This document shows positions 44,176 through 56,180 of a stretch of DNA of 64,000 bases, piece by piece. The position numbers were made by a program, and so were the translations under genes. The stretch lies in the NCBI GenBank assembly GCA_963281255.1, contig OY725491.1, positions 4,266,857-4,330,856 on the forward strand. The letters are read 5' to 3'. Source of the DNA: Aphrocallistes beatrix. Lineage: Eukaryota > Porifera > Hexactinellida > Sceptrulophora > Aphrocallistidae. The notes under the pieces are model-generated. The model searched no databases. It saw nothing but the letters and a program-made list of their open reading frames with translations, and had not been told where the DNA came from. Numbering within the stretch: the stretch's first letter is position 1; each line of letters begins with the position of its first letter.

Positions 44176-46442
44176 TCAAGAGACACTATCTATGCAAGTT
44201 GGACAAAAGTATGGTTCATCCCCTAACAGTTTGACGTCCTTCACTCCGACACATCTGCCATGATACCACTGTTCACACAAATCACAGCCTACCCAACCAT
44301 CATTCTTCTGTTTTGATCCAATAGGACAATCTTCAAGTTGACATTGATAGCAAACATCGCCCAAATCGTTGGACTCGATTCCAAACTCTCCAGAACTGTA
44401 TTTCGAACTCTTCTCCCGACGCCGTCGTGATGACTCAGCTGCTAATTTGCGAGAATCTAGCTGACGTCTCCTCCTTTTCTGCGATTCCAGAATTGCACTA
44501 TCACGTTTATGGTTACGTGCACGATCCCTTTGAGCTAGATGTGAAAGTGTAGAATGGGATGGATGAATAGATAAGGCCTGTAACACTGATACTAATGCCA
44601 TATTTCCTTCATTGAAAGTACTAACAGCGAGGGAAGTACTGGCTTGAATAGATTTCTGCCCTACATACTTTGTCTTGGGGGAATTGTGCCAAATTACAGA
44701 ATGAAGAGACTCGTTTGAATTTTGCCCATAGTGATGGCGGAACAAGTTGCTAGAGATGCGAATTTTTCGAAGACTGCTTTTGCGCGCATCACTTCGTCCT
44801 GAGTTAGATAAGGCTTACGAAGTGGATGGATTGGAATTGAAGGATCATTATCATTCTCCGCAACCGATTTATTATAATAGCACCAACTATCTACGCTCAA
44901 GGGGCAGTGGGCATGGTTCTCAACTAGATGATCTAGAATATTCCATAGCGACGCATGAATTTCGTCAGGGGTGCTACCTCTATTTTGCACGACTACCAAC
45001 GAGTAGAGTTGGGCAATTCTCTCTGCTTTTGTGGCTCCGATGGCTCTGAAGTTTTTTGACTTTTTCTTCAGATGCCCCCTTAGTCTCTTTCTAAGATGAC
45101 CTAAGCACTTCCTTCCGTACTTTTTCTAAGGCCCCATAAGGATTCGACTCAGTCACTTTTTTGAAGCTTGATGAGTCTCCATCTCCTATGTATGTCGAGT
45201 AGACAAGGTTATTTTTCTGAACTGAACGCTGCCATAATTCCACTGCGGCGGAACCTTCCATTCCTTGACTTGTCCCGGAGAAATTGGCAGGGCATTCGTC
45301 TTCGTGTAGCTCCCAAAATTATGTATATTTCTCTGGATTACTCGACTTACGTTCAGAAGTCCAAGGTGAGCATTTCTTACAAACTCTCTGGTAGAGTTTG
45401 AAATCAAGAACCTTTCCTGATTCTGAATCGATTGCCGCTCCGAAACCCTGATTTGAATAATGGCCACGTTTGTGCCAGGTGGCATCATAGCTGACGTTAC
45501 ACCTGATGCACCTGGAATATTTGAAGGCTGTGTATCTGGACGCTGTTTGACTTCGGATGCAGCTAAGGACATTGATTTATCTGTCACGGTAGTGGTGGCC
45601 ATTATAAGATGGTTCATTGTTTGTTGGTTGATATGTTGACCAGGTAGTGGAAGATCCATTAGTGCACAGGTAAGAAGAAAGTCTTGCCAGCTCATGGATG
45701 TCACATGCATGGCTAGTAGAACCCGCATACTTATTTCACTTGGCCGACGAATTAACTTTGAATTATTTACAGCGTCTGACAAAGATTCACCAATATTGAG
45801 AGAATTGGAAAATTGCGCCACTACAGCATGACAGAAATTGCAGTGGAGGATAAAGTAGGAATGTAGTCCTGCAGAGAATGGTAATTTATGTAATATCAGC
45901 CGACCTTTACATTTGGACCAAGGGCATTTCAGGAGAGCAATAACTTGGGATAGAACGTCCATATTCATGATTTCAGCGCCGTGTGGAACGAACATTTGCT
46001 TCGTTGTAAGCTTATCACCCTCTTTCAAAATGATGTTTTGAGCCACTGGAGCCTTAGGAAATTTCATGGCTTCAAAAAAGTTAGACTGCCGTGAGAGTGA
46101 AATCCTCTTAGGCTTCTTAGATGGTGTTTGAAATAAACTTCTCTTTGAATGAATTCCTTTTGAAAACCTGTTAGAATATTTCTTGTTGTAAACCCTCTTC
46201 TGACCTGACCTGGAACTTGTGGGGGCATCCAGAATATCTCCGAAATCGAATGATGAAACAGATGCAGCGAGATTTGACAAAGGCGTAATAGGGGTACCAG
46301 GAGTGCTGGGAGTACTTGGGAGAGATTCAATTTCATCTTCTGAATCAGAACTATCCAAGTCCAAATGGAGCGGAATATGAACTAGAGGCAAATCCTCCGG
46401 CCGAAATTGAGGAACTTCTGTCTCTTCAGTTTCTGATGACAT
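44176..46442 (-). pseudogene. MULE transposase with C-terminal PHD finger, broken
   Basis: Starts MSSETEETEVPQF with an acidic, Ser/Pro-rich lead. A zinc-binding CPWSKCKGRL and LHCNFCHAVVAQF pair follows, then the transposase core: VSYDATWHKRGHYSNQGFG (first Asp), YIGDGDSSSFKKV (second Asp), and CPLSVDSWCYYNKS. After that comes NSNESLHSVIWHNSPKTKYV with FNEGN, hallmarks of the Mutator-like transposase domain family. The C-terminus is a PHD finger (CYQC, WVGCDLCEQWYHGRC, YFCPTC; C4HC3) ending at 44176. Frame changes near 45500, 45100 and 44735, and at least one stop near 45330, break it. The PHD finger, a histone-tail reader in host proteins, may guide targeting. Confidence 0.88.
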
Positions 46443-47269
46443 TTATGCTAATGATAGAATAGGTGCAAAATTGATATCGATAATGTAAAATATGTTCTTA
46501 TTTATCAACAAATAATTTAATGTAAAATAACTGTAAGTGATATTCGTATCTATGTAAAATGATATTTGTGTGACCATTCAATACATAACTATGAGCACAC
46601 AGATCGGTTTCTAAGAAGCAACTTTGCAATTTTAGAATTAATCTTGAAATCCAATACTACGATATTATTAGGTGTCAAGATCTAAAAATAATTGCATAAA
46701 TGATTTTAGAAATTTGAAAAGGATCCAAAATAAACCACAAGATAAAATGATGTAATCGCGTCATTGAATCGTAATCACCGCAATGTTATTTCTAACGAAA
46801 CCTAAAATAGTAAACATATAGTCTACGATTTAAAAAGCTGAATATGAATTTACAAAATTCATTATTATTTTGTCATCTATTTTGCAAATGGGGTGCTTTC
46901 AGAGCAAAAATATTGAGAAAGAGATTCTCCTCAACACTGCCAATTACAGATGTCAAACGTGCGGGCTGGGGATGGATACTCTCGATGTATTTATTGGCCA
47001 CAAGCTTGAAATTCATTATAAATATAATATATTATCTAGTTGCTCTTTTTGTTTTTGTCATTGTAAATAATTAAATTATAAATACTTTCAAAGTTTTAAA
47101 TTAATATGTGCTTAGTCATCATACATTTTATGGATGAATTTGTGACGAAAAATCTAAAATTCGTAATCAAGAAGTTTTATCAAGTACTAAGGTCGGTATT
47201 TAGCAATTAAAAAAAAAATCCAGATTTTTTAATCAAATTCCAAAAATCAGCATTTAAGTAACCTCTACT

Positions 47270-48050
47270 CAAAATAAGGCATATCAAATATTTTCACATC
47301 ATGACACCTTCAAAAGTGCGAAAAAGTTGTCTGTTATGACTGGGGACCCAAAAATGACCATGTCCGATAGTATCCGCCGAAATCCCACATCTATAACTTT
47401 ATTTGACTATGCCCGGTCGTTATTTTAATACTGAATTCGTGCTCAGCACTAAATTTCCAGCAATTTGATATATATATTGACCAAATTTGGAGAATATTTT
47501 GGTTGCCTTTTCCTAGCAACGGTCAGGAATATGAAAAAATTCCAGGCTGTTGCTAGGCACGGTCAAACAAAAATGTTTCAAAATATGGTCAATAGATATA
47601 CCAAATTGCTGGAAATCTAGTGCTGAGTATGAATTCAGCATTAAAAAGATGATCTGGCACTGTTAGAAGAAGTTATATACATTAATTACGATCTGGCACT
47701 GTTAGAATTAGTTATATACATTAATTACGATTATTAGAATTTCAATGCTAATATTTCTTCATTTAGAGCCACTTGTACCACCAGGAGTCACCCAAAAAGG
47801 GACACAATTTTGAACCGAAATGTCTCATATCTTCTTTGAACTATGTCAGATCATCATTTTAATGCTAAATTCGTCCTCAGCATTAAATTTCCAGCAATTT
47901 GATATATTTTATTGGACACATTTGGAGAAATTCTTTGGCTGCAGGTTCCTAGCAACGGCCAGGAATGTGAAAAATTTCTAGCCGTTGCTATGCACGGACA
48001 TCCAAAAAATTATCAAAATATGGTCAATATATATAAAATTGCTGGAAATT
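47270..48050. mobile_element. TTAA foldback family (GGTTGGCC), copy 2, truncated
   Basis: Lacks both ends. It begins with the CAAAATAAGGCATATCAAAT section and runs through two CAACGGCCAGGAAT-type inner palindromes (47440-47640, 47880-48050). A TTAGAAGAAGTTATATACA unit is duplicated at 47670-47730. It ends abruptly against the integrase fossil. Confidence 0.7.
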
Positions 48051-48639
48051 TCCGGTTTGGTCCGAACTATTTCCACCATACCGTGAAAACATGCCATCAG
48101 TGTCAGTTGAACACTCCACTACCACCTCAGCCTCAACGAGAACTGCAACCAATCTCACCACCTGAAGAACCTTGGGCCCATTGCGGAATTGATCTTGTGT
48201 GTGATTTGCCGTCAAACTCTTTTTGGATTTCATCACATACTTGTTGTTGTATGTTATCTTACAAAGTTTGTTGTTGCTCGTGCCCTGAAAACTAAGACAA
48301 CTCGAGAGGTTTTAGAAAGATTACAAGATATATACTTAACATTCGGTGTTCCCAAAGTAATCCAACATGATCAAGGACCTGAATTCACTAGCAAGGTAAT
48401 TAATAATTAACAACAATTGTATGAATTTTCACCAATTCTTATCGATTTCATTCCAAATGTTCTTTCAGTTTAACATTCATATCTGACTATGTTTCTATTA
48501 AAATACACAATTACTTATAACAATTACAAGTTTTAAATAAACCTTTGATCTATTTGAAACCATATACCAAGGAATTGCGTTTATCTACCAATAATATGGC
48601 AACTAGTCATATTATTGTAGTTGTTTCTTAGGCAAAGTA

Positions 48640-49314
48640 CAGTAGACCCTCGATTATCCGAACCTCGATTATCCGACACCTCGATTATCCGAACAGTGTG
48701 TTCGAGTACCACTCATTTTATCAAATACTTTTCAATCGAATTTGTGAAAATGATGTGTTCGGATAACTGAAATGATGTGTTCGGATAACTAAATAATGTG
48801 TTCGGATAACTGAAATAATGTGTTCGGATAACTGAAATAATGTGTTCGGATAACTGAAATGATGTGTTCGGATAACTGAAATAATGTGTTCGGATAACTG
48901 AAATAATGTGTTCGGATAACTGAAATGGTGTGTTCGGATAACTGAAATAATGTGTTCGGATAACTGAAATGATGTGTTCGGATAACTGAAATAATGTGTT
49001 CGGATAACTGAAATATGTGTTCGGATAACTGAAATGATGTGTTCGGATAACTGAAATATGTGTTCGGATAACTGAAATAATGTTTAATAAATCAATTCCT
49101 TAAAAATGTATGTTCCAAAACTGTCAATTTGTTTGGCTATACATGCGTGTAAGTAGTATTCAAATCATAATACGTTCTTTAATAACATCTAAGTTGGTAC
49201 ATGTGCATTTAAGAGCGTAAAATACGTATTTCGCTTATCCGAACGATTTCACTTATCCGAACACCAATCTTTGAACTAACAAACGGAGGTGTTCGGATAA
49301 CCGAGGGTGTACTG
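48640..49314. mobile_element. pogo-like MITE with internal minisatellite
   Basis: Ends CAGTAGACCCTCGATTATCC and inverse GGATAACCGAGGGTGTACTG, flanked by TA. The interior (about 48750-49085) is a tandem array of roughly 16 units of about 21 bp, GTTCGGATAACTGAAATAAT, itself echoing the terminal GTTCGGATAA. No coding sequence. Confidence 0.92.
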
Positions 49315-49681
49315 TACGTACATTGTGATATCAAAATGTAACGTTGCCTTTTATTAAAGAGTTTTTACGCGGAAATTGAGAAGAAATTTTGTGCATGTCT
49401 AAGAAAATTTATGTTTTGTAATTAATAAAGCTTTACAGTTCCATAGACAGACGTTATATCCGGACCAGTTAAATTAATGCATCATTGTCTCGCAATTTGT
49501 ACATAAAAAATTGGCCCATCTAATTCCGAATTGAACGTAACTAGGGTTTGAACAAGGCATAAAATGCATTCTGATAAAAATTTGTGTTCTTATACCGAGT
49601 ATATCATGTAATTATACTAGAGATCAAATACCTACAGTCAAGAATCTAGTCTACTTTTAATTGTTTAATAACTGGTTTTAA

Positions 49682-51533
49682 GGTTGGCCTTTCCTATGGG
49701 CATTTTGTTTTTTATCTAAAAATTGCAAAAAGACCTTTTTAATCATTTTTAGATCCCTAAAAGGGTTCTTAACATTAATTTCGATTTTTAGAATTTCAAT
49801 GCTAATATTTCGCCACTTAGAGCCACTTCTACCACCTGGTGTCGCCCAAAAAAGGTCACATTTTTGAAACGGAAAGTATCATATCCATAACTTCTTTAAA
49901 CCATGTCAGATCATCATTTTAATACTAAATTATGCTCAGCACTAAATTTCCAGCAATTTGATATATAGTATATTGGACATATTTGGAGAAATTCTTTGGC
50001 TGCGGGTTCCAAGCAACGGCCAGGAATGTGAAAAAATTCCTGGCCGTTGCTATGCACGGACATCCAAAAAATTCTCCAAATATGGTCAATATATATATCA
50101 AATTGTTGGAAATTTACTGTTGAGCACGAATTTAGTATTAAAATGATGATCTGACATGGTTCAAAGAAGTCATTGATCTTGGATTTCGGCGGACACTATC
50201 GAATGTGGTTATTTTTGGGTGGCCAGTCAGCAATGACCATTTTTTCCCACTTTTGATGGAGAAAATTTTGATTTCCCATATTTTAATGTACTGCTATAAG
50301 TTGTCGAATAAGGATATTTGCATGTTATTTAATATTCCAAAGCAGTTAAAACTAATGGAAATTGAGGTACATATATAAATATTTTCTAAATCATATTTTC
50401 TGAGACTTTTTTTTTAGCAATTATAAAGTTGATCACTATTTGTAAATTCAACATAGGGGCGAAAACTCGACGGTTTCTGATAGATCTCGAAGAGTAGAAC
50501 ATAATGAACAGACATAATTTTGATATTAGGAATAAAAAGAGAATTATTGAAAAAATAGTGTCAAAATTACTAAAAATAAAATTCCTCGGGTGTTTGGTGT
50601 GAATTTTGAAAATTGTTAAAAATTCACACCAAAACACCCGAGGAATTTTATTTTTAGTAATTTTGACACTATTTTTTTCTCAATTCTCTTTTTATTTGTA
50701 TTATCAAAATTCTGTCTGTTCATTATGTCTTACTCTTCGAGATATATCATAAACCGTTAAGATTTTGTCCCTATGTTGAATTTACAAAAAGTTATCACCT
50801 TTATAATTGCTGAAAAAAAGTATCAGAAAATCGGATTTAGAAAATATTTATATATGTCCCTCAATTTCCATTGGTTTTAACTGCTTTGGAATATTAAATA
50901 ACATGCAAATATCCTTATTCGACAACTTATAGCACTACTTAACTTCAAAATAAGGTATATCAAATTTTTCTCCATCAAAAGTGGGAAAAATGGTCATTGC
51001 TGATTTGCCACCCAAAAATAACCACATTCGATAGTGTCCACCGGAATTCGAGATCAATAACTTCTTCGAACCATGTCAGATCATCATTTTAATACTAAAT
51101 TCGTGCTCAGCTCGAAATTTCCCGAAATTTGATATATATATTGACCATATTTGGAGAAGTTTTTGGATGTCCGTGCATAGCAACGGCCAGAAATTTTTTC
51201 ACATTCCTGGCCGTTGCTAGGAACCCGCAGCCAAAGAATTTCTCCAAATCTGTCCAATATATAAATCAAATTGCTGGAAATTTAGTGCTGAGCACGAATT
51301 TAGCATTAAAATGATGATCTGACATGGTTTAATGAAGTTATGGATATGAGACAAAATGTGTCCTTTTTTAGGCGACACCAGGTGGTACAAGTGGCTCTAA
51401 GTGGCGAAATATTAGCATTGAAATTCTAAAAATCAAAATTATTGTTTAGAACCCCTTTAGTTATCCTAAAATGGTTAAAAAGGACTTTTGGAAATTTTTG
51501 ATAAAAATAAAATGCCCATCGGAAAGGCCAACC
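49682..51533. mobile_element. TTAA foldback family (GGTTGGCC), copy 3, symmetrical
   Basis: A palindrome of 1,852 bp with TTAA on both sides (49678-49681, 51534-51537). Ends GGTTGGCCTTTCCTATGG and the inverse; arms pair almost to the centre near 50600. Each arm also has an inner palindrome built on GGCCAGGAATGTGAAAAAAT and GCTATGCACGGACATCC. No coding sequence; the open frames inside are mirror shadows. Confidence 0.9.
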
Positions 51534-51640
51534 TTAAAGTTTTTTTTAGAATTATTTATTGATTCTAGGATTTCAAAAACTTTCACGAACAAATGAAAGT
51601 CGATAATCGAAAGACAACCGCTTATTATCCACAATCTAAT

Positions 51641-51667
51641 GGATTATTATTATTATTATTATTATTA
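51641..51667. repeat. (ATT)n microsatellite
   Basis: About nine ATT units within the fossil integrase region. Confidence 0.9.
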
Positions 51668-51999
51668 TGTTATAGATAAATATAATGAATGTTGACTTAT
51701 AATAAAATAAAATAATTTAAGTTAAATAAACAAAATGATGAATGAAAGAGATACTGATTGGCCAGACAAACTTCAACCAGCCGTTTTGCAGCCAATACGC
51801 AGTACAAAAGATCTACTGGTTATACCCCATTCAAACTCATGTTTAGCAAGATTGGATCAAAAGTATGCAAAACGCCATCCACTAGAAATGATATAAACAG
51901 CACATCTAGAGGTAAATATTCATTCTAAATTATTTTATAGTTACGAATTTTGTTATTTGGAAATCAATTCTGCTATTTTGGTTGTTTAACTTCTAGATC

Positions 52000-52472
52000 A
52001 AGATTATTTCATCAATGAGTTGAGTTTAGGTGCAACAGAAGAAACTTTTGGAAATCAAGAGGAGTGCACTATAATGACGGAGGAAGAATTGGCAGAAAAG
52101 CTCGACACTCTCAAACCCCAAGTTATATCAGTTCTCCTGGACAACACATACCTATCTCCACTTCATGAAAAACTCGCAACCAAAGCTGAATCTTTAAAAC
52201 ATCTGGACATTTTATATGCATACCATTCTCGACCTGAAGTGAGCTCCGAAATAAAACAACAAGTTGGACACTCTGTTTATCAATGGTACGAAGAATATAA
52301 TAAAACTAAATTTTGGCATAAACATCACATCAACCAAAAAAACCCCGAGAATACCCATTTGCTGTACTTCTACCTGTTGTCATAATGTTAATTTTTCCCA
52401 AAGAGGTAATTCACGTTGAGCAAGATTCCTCATCAGAACGAGACATTCCTAACAAGGTCACTCGTGAAGATT
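52000..52472 (+). pseudogene. Open segment between integrase and protease-like domain, unrecognised
   Basis: An open segment follows a plausible splice acceptor (TTAACTTCTAG, ending 51996). It is acidic and helix-rich (TEEELAEKLDTLKPQVISVL, KAESLKHLDILYAYH) and ends near a VIHVEQDSSSERDIPNKV stretch just before foldback copy 4. It lies on the same strand as the integrase pieces upstream and the protease-like domain downstream, so it probably belonged to the same fossil gene. No known domain is recognised. Confidence 0.4.
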
Positions 52473-52476
52473 TTAA

Positions 52477-53676
52477 GGTTGGCCTTTCCTATAATAGCCA
52501 ACTTTTGACTTTTTCAACCGATTCATTTAATTTTTTCAGTGCAGATTTGATTCGCAGAGTTATCTGCAAAACTGCAATAATAATTGAAATATTGCAACAG
52601 ATAAAAAATTTTTGAAACAAATTTTGTCATTTTACAAGGAAGAAATCGGACACAATATGCATACAATCCTTTAGAAACTTCTCAAATTCCTCCATTAATC
52701 GATGATCTAACTAAATGAATAGACAGATTTTTGAAATTTTGAAAATTGTTAAAGATTCACACCAAAACACTTTTTTTTTTCGTAATTTTGGCACTATTTT
52801 TTTCATAATTCTCTTTCATTTTGTATTAGCAAAAATCTGTCTATTCATTATGTTCTACTCTTCGAGATCTATCAAAAACTGTTAAGTTTTCGTCCCTATG
52901 TTGAATTCACAAAAAGTTATCACCTTTGTAATTGCTGAAAAAAAAGTCCCAGAAAATAGGATTTAGAAAATATTCTATATAAGTTCCACAATTTCCAATA
53001 GTTTTAACTGCTTTAGAATATTAAATAACATGCAAATATCCTTATTCGACTAACTTATAGCAGTACTTAACTTCAAAATATGGTACATCAAAATTTTTCA
53101 CCATCAAAAGTGTTAAAAACTGGTTATTGATGATTGGCGACCCAAAAATGGCCACATTCGATAGTATCCGCCGGAATCTCAGATCAATAACTTCTTTGAA
53201 CCATGTCAGATCATCATTTTAGTGCTAAATAAGTACTCAGCACTGAATTTCCAGCAATTTGATATATATATTGACCATATTTGGAGAATTTTTTGGATGC
53301 CCGTGCATAGCAACGATCAGGAATTTATTCACATTCCTGGCCGTTGCTAGGAACCCACAGCCAAAGAATTTCTCCAAATGTGTCCAATATATATATCAAA
53401 TTGCTGGAAATTTAGTGCTGAGGACGAATATAGAATTAAAATGATGATCTGATATGGTACAAAGAAGTTGTGGATATGAGACATTTCGGTTCAAAAATGT
53501 GTCCTTTTTTGGGCGACACTAGGTGGTACAAGTGGCTCTAAGTGGCGAAATATTAGCATTGAAATTCTAAAAATCGAAATTAATGTTTAGAGCCCGTTTA
53601 GGGATCTAAAAATGATTAAAAAGGTCTTTTGGCAAATTTTTGATAAAAAACAAAATGCCCATAGGAAAGGCCAACC
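52477..53676. mobile_element. TTAA foldback family (GGTTGGCC), copy 4
   Basis: TTAA at 52473-52476 and 53677-53680; ends GGTTGGCCTTTCCTAT and inverse. 1,200 bp. The left third (CAACTTTTGACTTTTTCAAC) is unlike the right arm and matches only copy 1, while the right part matches copy 3. It lies between the acidic open segment and the protease-like domain. Confidence 0.88.
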
Positions 53677-53683
53677 TTAAATT

Positions 53684-54430
53684 ACCTAAATGGCAACGAG
53701 AATATAATAATATCTCGCAACTAAACACCTGCTCACTCGACAACATTCTTGCCATTCTAACTTTATTTAAGAAAAACATTACTGAATCCAAAAATATCAT
53801 CGGATCTACTCTCTCTGAAGCTAAATTCTATCATATCATCTCCCTCGTCAATGAATTCGATTTCGATAAGGTCCGAGGTCATATAGCAAAGGCAATTGGG
53901 GTGAAAATCAGATGCGTTGACATGATCAACCACTATGACTTCTTTGGTTCTGAGGGTCCTGTTATCCAATATCTCCAGAAACTTGATTTATGCAATGACA
54001 AATACAGAACATCATTTTCTGCCATCTTTGCGAAAACACATTTACTTCTACGTGCATGGTAGGCGTCATTGGTTGTGTGATTACTAATATAGAACATTCG
54101 ATAAATGCCAAAATTCTTCCTCGCAAATGTAAACATTGTAACACCACCGACACTTCTAAATTTGAGAGACTGTCGAGTAGATTTCTATCTATACCACCAC
54201 TTCTTACCATTGAAATCGGACATCTACCAAAACCTAGCGAACGCCTCCTTCTACCGAATATAAATAAACAATTTACCATCAGCCACGAAGACAAATTATT
54301 ACGTTATGACTTAGCCGGATTGTCTATAATACAGGGTCATCACTTCTACTCACTGATCAAGCTCGATCAAGAATTTTACATCTTTGGCGGCATGAGAACA
54401 CCACCTCTCGACTTTTACCCAAATGAATAA
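53684..54430 (+). pseudogene. Ubiquitin-specific-protease-like (C19) domain
   Basis: Cys box LNTCSLDNILAIL (C19 enzymes typically have N-x-C near a short helix), followed by a helical region, two C-x2-C pairs (CHLC and CKHC, the zinc ribbon typical of this fold), PPLLTIEIGHLP, and the His box region LSIIQGHHFYSLIKLDQEFY with a trailing FGG. Such enzymes cleave ubiquitin from proteins. Its place downstream of integrase remnants on the same strand suggests it was part of that element's gene; this is inference. Broken. A captured or domesticated host gene is the alternative. Confidence 0.6.
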
Positions 54431-55184
54431 TTCATCGGCACTGCAAATACCATATTTTAAACACTGCACTCTACTGAATAATCTTCCCGTTTCGAAAGCG
54501 CTCAAAGGCAAGGTACACCAAACCTTGTGGGGACCTCTGCTCGAAGTTATTCAGGCAACGCAATCTCTACCATGGTGCGTCCAGATAAGAAAACGTGACC
54601 TGCAAAGGCATCATCCCCAGTGGCGGAACAGTAACATCACACTTCACTATCGACACATCCATCTCAAGTGTATTGCTGGAAAGGTAAAGCAATTGACGAG
54701 TCCATACCGGGTCGAAACATAAGATCAGAATAACAAGTGAGTTTAAAACCTAAAATATGTCTGGGGTGGTATCTAAATGATATTCTTCGATGTATAATCT
54801 ATGTGCTACCAAAATTCATTTTCCAACTATATGTGTCCTGAATAAAATTAATCCTTCTGCTAATTTATCTTGGGTAATTTTAAAATTGTGCTCTCAATTA
54901 CCGAATAGCAGATTATCCCGATTACATTTTAGGCATAGTTGGCTAATAGCAGTTAGATACCATCCCTCATGTTGTCTGTTTACGATTAATCGGCCATTTA
55001 CTCTCAAACATCGGTACACTGATCATCGGTTCACTCGACTCTTTGTCATTTGACGGTCATACATTAGACTGTTCTTATTCACCAGTCATGCACTTCGTCA
55101 TACATTATACTGTCAGTACACTTGGCTTACGGAACACTCGACTCGCAGTGCACTCGGTCTTAGAAATTATGTAATACGTAATTA
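54431..55184. other. Flank of the protease-like domain, no gene established
   Basis: 54540-54690 keeps a coding look (IIPSGGTVTSHFTIDTS) before a GGAAAGGTAAAG donor-like site, so it may be the tail of the preceding fossil gene. 54990-55160 is rich in CACTCGACTC/CATACATTA short motifs that resemble the array at 55870. Confidence 0.35.
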
Positions 55185-55652
55185 CATACTTGCCATCCAC
55201 TCTTGAATATTTCCCTGGATTTCAATGGTAAATCCCTGGATGTTGTTATATTTTTAATTTTTATAATTAAATTAGCATGAATCAATAGACATGTTAAATT
55301 TCAAAATTCGAGATCCAGGGAAATCCCTGGATTTTAAATAATGGCCGAATATATGTAACTAAAGATTTCGAAATTGATAAATAAGCGATTTGGGGAAAGG
55401 TGCATCGTATATAATATCATCTAACGCATTAAATATTCACTTGATCAAAATTCTAGAACAATTTTCAAAATTTGTGATCCAGGAAATTTTCTTGGATTCC
55501 TGAAGACTTGCTAAATAATGAGGAACATAAAATTATTCAACAAATTCTATAAATTATAAAAAATTATTATAGGCTAGTTAGAAGCTCCTAATCCCTGGGC
55601 ATAGTTCATTTCCCTGGATAATCCAGCGATCCCTGGAGGGTTGGTAAGTATG
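55185..55652. mobile_element. MITE with CATACTTGCCA ends
   Basis: Left CATACTTGCCATCC, right inverse GGTTGGTAAGTATG. The interior has several TCCCTGGAT motifs in both directions (55224, 55330, 55600). Related ends occur in the MITE at 60374. Target duplication not found. Confidence 0.65.
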
Positions 55653-55869
55653 TGAAATTGGTCAAAATTGTCTGAAGAACGGAGTGCCTGATTATTAAAT
55701 AAGGATGCCAATCCAATCCAATCGATAATACGTATTCATGCTGCAGTTTATTAACATGAGATCAAAGTTCTTTAATAGAATGCAACTATTATAGCTACAT
55801 AACCACTGCTTCAATTTTTATCGATATTAGATTGGCATTCTTAACTGTAAGGGTGGTGGGAAGGAGTGA

Positions 55870-56180
55870 GTATATATTCAATCTTCAGCGGTACAACTCG
55901 ATACACGCATACACGCCCCAAGTTACCCGACCAATTATATACACAACTCCAGGTACACGACACAAATATACCCGAACCAGTCTTCGACACAAGCATATCC
56001 GACCCAAGCATGCCAGTTCAACGCATGCCTGACATAAATATGCCCGATCCTAGAGACACGACCCAAGTATATCCGCCCCCATTACTCCGAACCCAGTATA
56101 TCCGCCCCCATTACTCCGAACCCAGTATATCCGAACAAGTAATCCGACCCAAGTGTGCTCGTCTCGACTGCCGGTACACT
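55870..56180. repeat. Degenerate short tandem array (CCGACCCAAGTATATC-like)
   Basis: Many imperfect units of 15-29 bp mixing CGACCCAAG, TATATCCG and CATGCC words; the unit CCCCCATTACTCCGAACCCA occurs twice in perfect tandem (56086-56140). Open frames through it are by-products of the repeats. Confidence 0.7.

Larger units (their letters stand above)
42529..47204 (-). mobile_element. Mutator-like element (MULE) with PHD-type transposase
   Basis: Inverted termini of about 52 bp, starting GCTAAATACCGACCTTAGTA. The flanks are A-rich and a 9-bp duplication could not be fixed. The minus-strand transposase pseudogene occupies 44176-46442. Between its stop and the left terminus lies a 1.56-kb palindrome (42587-44147). 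TIR similarity is high, so the element is moderately young. Confidence 0.85.
48057..51910 (+). mobile_element. Integrase-bearing element fossil (Ty3/gypsy- or Ginger-type)
   Basis: Integrase pieces on the plus strand: the end of the zinc-binding region (CHQCQLNTP), the catalytic-core start (HCGIDLVCDLP), and VPKVIQHDQGPEFTSK at 48350-48400. Further pieces (KTTAYYPQSNG and a WPDKL...STGYTPF-type end) follow at 51565-51900, after an intron-like stretch that contains a pogo-like MITE and foldback copy 3. No LTRs or terminal repeats are seen. Broken, with several breaks. It resembles Ty3/gypsy and Ginger integrases equally well. Confidence 0.7.

Noticed and set aside
47912-48050. Extending the integrase fossil leftwards into this open frame
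   Set aside because: This part belongs to the foldback copy 2 sequence, which recurs in the other copies.
49958-51314. Repeated MIYIL-type open frames about 60 codons long
   Set aside because: Mirror-image frames from the arms of the palindromic TTAA foldbacks; not genes.
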